DNA of 50,914 bases, taken from the NCBI GenBank assembly GCA_028289645.1, contig JANQOK010000009.1, positions 1-50,914 on the forward strand. Reading direction: 5' to 3'. This document shows positions 45,703-50,914 of the stretch, piece after piece. A program made the translations under genes and the position numbers. Numbering within the stretch: the first letter of the stretch is position 1; each line of letters begins with the position of its first letter. The DNA is from Anderseniella sp. (GTDB taxonomy: Bacteria; Pseudomonadota; Alphaproteobacteria; Rhizobiales; Aestuariivirgaceae). The notes beneath the pieces were generated by a model, which made no database searches, was not told the origin of the DNA, and saw nothing but the letters and a program-made list of their open reading frames with translations.

Positions 45703-45906
45703 TCAATTCGCTGGCGCAGCCACAGCGCGCGAACGCTGTGCTGTCTTGATGCGGGCAATGTCGCGGCGCACCTGGCGAACCCGCGCGGTATTGTCGATCT
45801 GACCGGAAGCCTTCTGGAAGCGCAGGTTGAACTGCTCTTTCTTCAGCTTGAGCAGCTCATCCTTGAGCTGGTCATCGGTCATCTGTGTCACTTCACTGGC
45901 TTTCAT
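45703..45906 (-). CDS. rpmC: 50S ribosomal protein L29
   Basis: L29 lies at the polypeptide exit and helps bind SRP and trigger factor. The 67-aa protein is two helices: [31 protein letters not shown], then [21 protein letters not shown]. It is in its usual position between rplP and rpsQ. Confidence 0.97.
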   Translation of the reverse strand: MKASEVTQMTDDQLKDELLKLKKEQFNLRFQKASGQIDNTARVRQVRRDIARIKTAQRSRAVAAPAN

Positions 45907-45943
45907 GGCCTTACCTCAAATCCAATCGCTCAACGCCGCTGCC

Positions 45944-46357
45944 TCATTCGCCAAGACGCGCAACAAACCGCGTCTTGATCGGCAGCTTCGCTGCAGCGAG
46001 CGACATGGCTTCCTGCGCTATTTCGCGCGATACACCATCAACTTCAAACATGATGCGGCCCGGATGTACCCGTGCGCACCAGTATTCCACCGAGCCCTTA
46101 CCCTTACCCATGCGGACTTCGGTAGGCTTCTTCGACACCGGCAGATCGGGGAACACGCGGATCCACACACGACCGGCACGTTTCATGTGGCGGGTCATTG
46201 CACGGCGGGCCGCTTCGATCTGGCGCGCGGTGATGCGTGCAGGCTCCTGAGCCTTCAGACCAAAGGTGCCGAAGTTCAATTCGTATCCGCCCTTGGCAAC
46301 GCCATGGATGCGGCCCTTGTGAGCCTTGCGGAACTTTGTGCGTTTTGGCTGCAGCAT
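45944..46357 (-). CDS. rplP: 50S ribosomal protein L16
   Basis: L16 is near the A-site and peptidyl-transferase centre. The 137-aa protein starts [21 protein letters not shown]. Conserved parts include AFGLKA-like [27 protein letters not shown] and [26 protein letters not shown]. Intact, ATG start. Confidence 0.98.
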   Translation of the reverse strand: MLQPKRTKFRKAHKGRIHGVAKGGYELNFGTFGLKAQEPARITARQIEAARRAMTRHMKRAGRVWIRVFPDLPVSKKPTEVRMGKGKGSVEYWCARVHPGRIMFEVDGVSREIAQEAMSLAAAKLPIKTRFVARLGE

Positions 46358-46394
46358 TTTACTGTTTCCTGCTTAATCCAACTAATCTCGTGTT

Positions 46395-47114
46395 CTAGCG
46401 GCGTGCGTCGTCGCGGTCGCGGCGCGGGCGCGGACCGCCACCTTCCTGCATGGCCTGGATCCGCTTGTCCTGCGCCATCGGGTCGTGCTCAAGAATTTCA
46501 CCCTTGAAGATCCAGACCTTGATGCCGTTGGTGCCATAAGCGGTGTGGGCAGTCGCAGTGCCGTAATCCACATCGGCGCGCAGAGTGTGAAGCGGCACGC
46601 GGCCTTCGCGGTACCATTCCGTGCGAGCGATTTCGGCGCCGCCAAGGCGGCCCGAACAGGTGATGCGAATACCTTCTGCACCCATGCGCATGGCCGATTG
46701 CACGGCCCGCTTCATGGCGCGGCGAAACGCGATACGGCGTTCCAGCTGCTGGGCAATATTGTCAGCCACCAGGTTGGCGTCGATCTCCGGTTTGCGCACT
46801 TCAACGATGTTGAGGTGAACTTCGCTGTCGGTCATTGCGGACACGTCACGGCGCAGCTTCTCGATATCGGCGCCCTTCTTGCCGATGACAACACCGGGAC
46901 GGGCCGAATAGATGGTCACACGGCACTTTTTGTGCGGACGCTCGATGATGATGCGCGAGATGCCAGCCTGCTTCAGCTTCTCACGAAGGTATTCGCGAAT
47001 GCGGAAATCCTCGTGCAGCAGCTTGGCGTATTCGCTTCCATCGGCGAACCAGCGGCTATCCCATGTGCGGTTGATACCGAGACGGAAACCGATCGGATTT
47101 ACTTTCTGACCCAT
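46395..47114 (-). CDS. rpsC: 30S ribosomal protein S3
   Basis: S3 guards the mRNA entry tunnel and has helicase-linked basic residues. The 239-aa protein starts [23 protein letters not shown] and has the KH-domain core [18 protein letters not shown]. The C-terminal domain contains [41 protein letters not shown]. An Arg/Pro/Asp-rich tail ([15 protein letters not shown]) extends it, as in many alphaproteobacteria. Its start overlaps the rplV stop by one base. Confidence 0.98.
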   Translation of the reverse strand: MGQKVNPIGFRLGINRTWDSRWFADGSEYAKLLHEDFRIREYLREKLKQAGISRIIIERPHKKCRVTIYSARPGVVIGKKGADIEKLRRDVSAMTDSEVHLNIVEVRKPEIDANLVADNIAQQLERRIAFRRAMKRAVQSAMRMGAEGIRITCSGRLGGAEIARTEWYREGRVPLHTLRADVDYGTATAHTAYGTNGIKVWIFKGEILEHDPMAQDKRIQAMQEGGGPRPRRDRDDARR

Positions 47115-47494
47115 CAGGCGGCCTCCTCGACCTGGCGCACGATAATCGTGATCTCGCTGAAGAACTTTTCGATCTTGCCAACGCGGCCACGGGCACGTGG
47201 CTTGAAGCGCTTCATGACCATCTTCTTTCCAACATAGGCTTCGGACACGATGAGCTCGTTGATATCGAGATCATGGTTGTTCTCAGCGTTTGCTATGGCT
47301 GACTCCAGCGTCTTCTTGACATCGCCGGCAATGCGGCGGCGCGAGAATGTGAGATCAGCAAGCGCTGCCTCGACCTTCTTGCCACGAATGGTGCTGGCAA
47401 CATCGTTCAGTTTGCGCGGGCTGACACGCAGGTTGCGCGTGACCGCCTTTGCCTCGTTGTCCGGAAGGACGCGTGCTCTGGACGCCTTACCCAT
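47114..47494 (-). CDS. rplV: 50S ribosomal protein L22
   Basis: L22 lines the exit tunnel; the extended beta-hairpin loop is the site of macrolide-related changes. The 126-aa protein has [29 protein letters not shown] and the loop region [27 protein letters not shown] start, no unusual loss in the loop. Confidence 0.97.
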   Translation of the reverse strand: MGKASRARVLPDNEAKAVTRNLRVSPRKLNDVASTIRGKKVEAALADLTFSRRRIAGDVKKTLESAIANAENNHDLDINELIVSEAYVGKKMVMKRFKPRARGRVGKIEKFFSEITIIVRQVEEAA

Positions 47495-47500
47495 CTGTCC

Positions 47501-47776
47501 TTACCTCTTCGACTTCTTGTCGGCCTGGTGGCCGTAATAGGTCCGGCTCGGCGCGAATTCGCCCAGCTTGTGACCAACCATGTCTTCAGACACGTTCACC
47601 GGAACGTGCTTGTTTCCGTTGTGCACGCCGAACGTCAGACCGACGAACTGCGGCAGGATGGTCGAGCGGCGGCTCCAGGTCTTGATGACCTGGTTACGCC
47701 CGGAGCTGCGTGCAGCTTCGGCCTTTTTGAGCAGATACCCGTCGACAAACGGGCCTTTGTGCAGTGAACGAGCCAT
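47501..47776 (-). CDS. rpsS: 30S ribosomal protein S19
   Basis: S19 forms a head complex with S13. The 91-aa protein starts [20 protein letters not shown] and includes [31 protein letters not shown]. The end is [20 protein letters not shown]. Conventional. Confidence 0.98.
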   Translation of the reverse strand: MARSLHKGPFVDGYLLKKAEAARSSGRNQVIKTWSRRSTILPQFVGLTFGVHNGNKHVPVNVSEDMVGHKLGEFAPSRTYYGHQADKKSKR

Positions 47777-47788
47777 TCGACCTAACCC

Positions 47789-48625
47789 TTACCTCTTCTT
47801 GCGCTGGTGGCGCGTACGGACAATGAACTTGTCCGATGATTTGTTTGTACGTGTCTTCTTGCCCTTGGTCGGCTTGCCCCACGGGGTGACCGGATGACGG
47901 CCACCTGAGGTGCGTCCCTCACCACCACCATGCGGGTGATCGATCGGGTTCATGGCAACACCGCGAACCACGGGGCGGCGGCCACGCCAGCGCGAACGCC
48001 CGGCCTTGCCGTCATTGGTGTTCATGTGGTCCTGGTTGGAAACCGCGCCAACGGTGGCCCGGCACTCGGACGACACCATCCGGGTTTCGCCGGACTTGAG
48101 CCGCAACAGGGCCATGGACCGGTCACGGCCGACGAGCTGTGCATAAGCACCTGCAGAGCGTGCGATCTGACCGCCTTTGCCCGGCTTCATCTCGACATTG
48201 TGGATGATGGTGCCGACGGGGATGTTGCCGAGCGGCATGCAGTTGCCAGGCTTGACGTCGACACCGCTGGTGCCTGTCACGACCTGATCACCTTCGTTCA
48301 GGCGCTGCGGCGCCAGAATGTAGGACAACGTGCCGTCCTCATACTTGATCAGCGCGATGAATGCGGTCCGGTTCGGATCGTATTCAATACGTTCGACACT
48401 GGCAATGCCTTCGCGGCTGCGCTTGAAATCGACAATGCGATAATTGCGCTTGTGTCCGCCACCGCGTGAATACGAGGTCTGACGGCCACGGTTGTTACGG
48501 CCACCGCTCTTCGACAAACCCTCTGTCAGGGTCTTTACGGGCTTGCCCTTCCACAGGCCGGAGCGGTCTACAATGACCAGCTGCCGCTGTCCTGGAGTGT
48601 TGGGCTTGAACTTTTTCAGTGCCAT
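47789..48625 (-). CDS. rplB: 50S ribosomal protein L2
   Basis: L2 supports peptidyl-transferase centre assembly and subunit joining. The 278-aa protein starts [22 protein letters not shown]. Conserved regions include [15 protein letters not shown] and the RNA-binding core RVMRG-like [26 protein letters not shown], which holds the conserved His. The end is [17 protein letters not shown]. Confidence 0.98.
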   Translation of the reverse strand: MALKKFKPNTPGQRQLVIVDRSGLWKGKPVKTLTEGLSKSGGRNNRGRQTSYSRGGGHKRNYRIVDFKRSREGIASVERIEYDPNRTAFIALIKYEDGTLSYILAPQRLNEGDQVVTGTSGVDVKPGNCMPLGNIPVGTIIHNVEMKPGKGGQIARSAGAYAQLVGRDRSMALLRLKSGETRMVSSECRATVGAVSNQDHMNTNDGKAGRSRWRGRRPVVRGVAMNPIDHPHGGGEGRTSGGRHPVTPWGKPTKGKKTRTNKSSDKFIVRTRHQRKKR

Positions 48626-48655
48626 GGTTTACGTCTCAATCGCTCAAATTTAACT

Positions 48656-48949
48656 TCAAAGACCTGTCGTCACGTCGATGGACTGTCCATCTTCAAGGGT
48701 GACAATCGCCTTCTTGACATCGCTCTGCCGGCCGCGAATGCCACGGAAGCGCTTGGTTTTTCCCTTGCGAACCAGGGTGTTCACCGCCTTCACCTTGACA
48801 TTGAACAGCTCTTCGACGGCTTTCTTGATCTCCGGCTTGGAAGCAGTGCCGGCAACATTGAACACCACCTGATTGGCTTCACTCAGCAGTGTCGCCTTTT
48901 CGGTAATCGCCGGTGCGCGGATAATGTCGTAATTCTTTTCCATGCTCAT
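48656..48949 (-). CDS. rplW: 50S ribosomal protein L23
   Basis: L23 borders the exit tunnel and is a docking site for trigger factor and SRP. The 97-aa protein has [26 protein letters not shown] and [33 protein letters not shown]. The ATG overlaps the rplD stop (ATGA); a second ATG two codons later is possible. Confidence 0.96.
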   Translation of the reverse strand: MSMEKNYDIIRAPAITEKATLLSEANQVVFNVAGTASKPEIKKAVEELFNVKVKAVNTLVRKGKTKRFRGIRGRQSDVKKAIVTLEDGQSIDVTTGL

Positions 48950-49566
48950 TTGAACCGCGCCTCCAGCGCATCAACGGCGGCCTTGGTCAGAACCAGGTTC
49001 TGGCGGCGCAGGATGTCGTAAACATTGATGCCCTGAACCGGCAGCACGTCGACATTGATCAGGTTGCTGGCGGCCTTGGCGAAGTTCTCGTTGACTTCAG
49101 CACCGTCGATGACCAGCACGTTGGTCAGGCCAAGCTTTGAAAATGCACCAGCGAGATCCTTGGTCTTCGGTGTCTTGACTTCCGAACTTTCCAGGATGAT
49201 CAGCTCATTGGCCTTGACCTTGGCCGATAGGGCGTGACGCAGGGCAAGTGCCCGGACCTTTTTTGGAAGGTCAATTGCGTGACTGCGCACTACCGGCCCG
49301 TGAGCCTTGCCACCCCCGACAAAAATACCGACCCGGCGCGAGCCGTGACGGGCACGGCCGCCACCTTTCTGGCGGCCAAAACGGGCACCGGTGCGGTTGA
49401 TCTCCGCACGGCCCTTGGTTTTATGGGTGCCGGCGCGGCGTTTGGCCAGCTGCCAGGTCACCATGCGGTGCAAGAGATCGCCACGCGGTTCCAGGCCGAA
49501 AATCTCGTCGGACAGTTCCACCGTGCCGGCCTTCTTGGCCTGAAGTGTTTGAACATCAGTTTTCAT
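48946..49566 (-). CDS. rplD: 50S ribosomal protein L4
   Basis: L4 has an exit-tunnel loop and, in enterics, controls the S10 operon. The 206-aa protein contains [50 protein letters not shown], the conserved tunnel loop (landmarks GGGRARHGS and [10 protein letters not shown]). The C-terminal domain ends [17 protein letters not shown]. Its ATG overlaps the rplC stop. Autoregulation here is unproven. Confidence 0.96.
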   Translation of the reverse strand: MKTDVQTLQAKKAGTVELSDEIFGLEPRGDLLHRMVTWQLAKRRAGTHKTKGRAEINRTGARFGRQKGGGRARHGSRRVGIFVGGGKAHGPVVRSHAIDLPKKVRALALRHALSAKVKANELIILESSEVKTPKTKDLAGAFSKLGLTNVLVIDGAEVNENFAKAASNLINVDVLPVQGINVYDILRRQNLVLTKAAVDALEARFK

Positions 49567-50405
49567 TGCTCGCTGCCTCCATCGGCACCGTCTTCAGTGT
49601 CTGCAGGTGCATCTTCCATTGCCTTGGCCTGGGCAGCGGCTTCTTCTGCTGCAAGCCGTTCGGCTTCCGCGGCAGCTTCAGCAGCGGCAGCAGCCTCGGC
49701 TTCAGCGGCAGCAGCGGCGGCAGCGGCAGCGGCAGACCGCAGGGCAGCAGGCGTAATCGCGTTTTCAGACTGCGGCTTCTTCACGGCATCGCTCAGACGC
49801 ACCCAACCGCCCTTGGCGCCCGGAACAGCGCCCTTGACCATGATCAGGCCGCGCTCGGTGTCGGTCTTGACAACCTGCAGGTTCTGAACGGTCACACGCT
49901 CATTACCCATCTGACCTGCCATCTTCTTGCCCTTGAACACCTTGCCGGGGTCCTGACACTGACCGGTGGAGCCGTGGGCGCGGTGTGATACCGACACACC
50001 GTGGGATGCGCGCAGGCCACCAAAATTGTGGCGCTTCATGGCACCGGCGAAGCCTTTACCGACCGAAGTACCGGACACATCGACATACTGGCCGGCGAAG
50101 TAATGGTCAGCGATGATCTCCTCACCGATGTCGACCATGTTTTCCGGGCTCACCCGGAACTCTGCAACCTTGCGCTTGGGCTCAACCTTGGCGACAGCGA
50201 ACTGGCCGCGGTCAGCCTTGGTCAGGCGCTTCACCTTGGCAGAACCAACACCAAGTTGAAGCGCGGTGTAGCCGTTCTTTTCAACGGTCTTCTGGCCGAC
50301 TACCTGACAGCCATCGAGCTTCAGGACCGTCACCGGAATATGTTCACCTGCGTCGGTGAAAATCCGGGTCATGCCCAGCTTCTGTACAATTACTCCTGAA
50401 CGCAT
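49563..50405 (-). CDS. rplC: 50S ribosomal protein L3 with long Ala/Glu-rich C-terminal tail
   Basis: L3 is an early 50S assembly protein reaching the peptidyl-transferase centre, 280 aa. The core (about 1-215) is standard: [31 protein letters not shown], then [17 protein letters not shown]. The central Gln loop region is [27 protein letters not shown]. The core normally ends near [19 protein letters not shown]. Beyond it come about 65 extra residues, beginning with runs of Ala and Glu ([28 protein letters not shown]). An acidic finish, [16 protein letters not shown], follows. Many homologues are only 205-240 aa. The tail is encoded in GC-rich, repetitive DNA and its role is unknown. Confidence 0.95.
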   Translation of the reverse strand: MRSGVIVQKLGMTRIFTDAGEHIPVTVLKLDGCQVVGQKTVEKNGYTALQLGVGSAKVKRLTKADRGQFAVAKVEPKRKVAEFRVSPENMVDIGEEIIADHYFAGQYVDVSGTSVGKGFAGAMKRHNFGGLRASHGVSVSHRAHGSTGQCQDPGKVFKGKKMAGQMGNERVTVQNLQVVKTDTERGLIMVKGAVPGAKGGWVRLSDAVKKPQSENAITPAALRSAAAAAAAAAAEAEAAAAAEAAAEAERLAAEEAAAQAKAMEDAPADTEDGADGGSEQ

Positions 50406-50436
50406 AGTTCAGACTCCCGTTCGTCTCGCTCTGAAA

Positions 50437-50745
50437 TCAGAGCTTGATCTCAACATCAACACCGGCGGCAAGGTCGAGCTTCATCAGCGCGTCCACTGTC
50501 TGCGGTGTCGGATCAACAATATCCAGAATGCGACGATGCGTGCGCATCTCAAACTGTTCGCGGCTCTTCTTGTCCACGTGGGGCGAGCGGTTCACGGTGA
50601 ACCGTTCAATCCGCGTCGGCAGAGGCACCGGACCACGAACCTGGGCGCCGGTGCGCTTGGCCGTGTTCACGATTTCACGTGCCGAACCATCGAGAACCCG
50701 ATGGTCGAACGCTTCGAGACGGATGCGAATATTCTGTTTTTGCAT
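50437..50745 (-). CDS. rpsJ: 30S ribosomal protein S10 (NusE)
   Basis: S10 is a 30S head protein and, as NusE, a transcription antitermination partner of NusB. The 102-aa protein starts [21 protein letters not shown] and has [37 protein letters not shown]. It ends [15 protein letters not shown]. All conventional. It is the first full gene of the ribosomal group, after tuf. Confidence 0.98.
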   Translation of the reverse strand: MQKQNIRIRLEAFDHRVLDGSAREIVNTAKRTGAQVRGPVPLPTRIERFTVNRSPHVDKKSREQFEMRTHRRILDIVDPTPQTVDALMKLDLAAGVDVEIKL

Positions 50746-50764
50746 CTACTTGGATCCGTAAGTT

Positions 50765-50793
50765 GGGGTGTCCCTGACCATCAGAAACACCCC
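50765..50793 (-). other. Hairpin between tuf and rpsJ
   Basis: Arms GGGGTGT and ACACCCC (7 bp) enclose a 15-nt loop 19 bp from the rpsJ start, on the minus strand. No T-tract follows, so it is not a classical terminator. It could be a processing site, or a partial attenuator setting the ratio of EF-Tu to ribosomal protein mRNA. Confidence 0.4.
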
Positions 50794-50805
50794 TATTCAG
50801 TTTAC

Positions 50806-50914
50806 TTATTCTATGATGCCGGCGACGACGCCTGCACCGACGGTACGACCACCTTCACGGATGGCGAAGCGCAGCTTCTCTTCCATCGCAATCGGTGTGA
50901 TCAGTTCAACTTCA
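50806..50914 (-). CDS. tuf: Elongation factor Tu, C-terminal fragment (window edge)
   Basis: The last 36 codons of EF-Tu read ...[22 protein letters not shown] and then a TAA stop. This is the domain III end, conserved in all bacterial EF-Tu. The gene continues beyond the right edge, so nothing is broken. Its position before rpsJ is the usual str-S10 junction. Confidence 0.97.
   Translation of the reverse strand, partial: EVELITPIAMEEKLRFAIREGGRTVGAGVVAGIIE

Overview
The window is a GC-rich alphaproteobacterial chromosome segment. The best guess is a Hyphomicrobiales (Rhizobiales)-like lineage. This rests on an ATP12-type F1 assembly chaperone, a DUF2852 protein, a mitochondrial-type propionyl-CoA carboxylase, and the cluster protease-rarA ... 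crcB-rluA family-HAD-ATP12-pccB next to the ribosomal super-operon. Species cannot be named from the sequence alone. Nothing looks like a prophage, insertion sequence, integron or CRISPR array; most of the region is chromosomal core.

Region 1 (1-11.0 kb, all minus strand) is a surface adhesin and its export machine. It holds the N-terminal 1113 residues of a giant repeat adhesin (FecR-like N-terminal module followed by tandem VCBS/cadherin-like repeats), then HlyD adaptor, LapB-type ABC exporter and TolC-type outer-membrane channel, with a CHASE2 adenylate/guanylate cyclase upstream. The adhesin runs off the left edge of the window.

Region 2 (11.1-25.6 kb) is mixed housekeeping and metabolism: an unrecognised 231-aa protein, tRNA-Leu(GAG), lipB, pccA, a translationally coupled M24/M20 pair, a divergent CueR-like regulator coupled to a TauD-family dioxygenase, rimO, a YjbR-family protein, a basic secreted protein, pccB, and a tightly coupled crcB-pseudouridine synthase-HAD-ATP12 run.

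Region 3 (25.6-36.2 kb) holds a TetR regulator whose 21-bp dyad recurs with one arm mismatch before a DUF2852 membrane-protein gene. Next come a promoter, structured RNA and terminator immediately before a creatinase gene; a DUF2189 membrane protein; rarA; two trypsin-like membrane or periplasmic proteases; an Lrp regulator divergent from an ornithine-decarboxylase-family gene; and a PaaI-type thioesterase.

Region 4 (36.2-50.9 kb, all minus strand) is the classical S10-spc-alpha ribosomal super-operon, from the end of tuf through rpsJ ... secY-adk-rpsM-rpsK-rpoA to rplQ, closed by a strong terminator. Points of note are the Ala/Glu-rich tail on L3, non-ATG starts for rpsM (TTG), adk and rpoA (GTG), and a likely internal promoter before rpsM.

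The most promising undescribed elements are the attenuator-like RNA ahead of creatinase, the TetR-DUF2852 regulatory pair, and the CueR-like/dioxygenase unit. All function statements are from reading the sequence; no database search was run.
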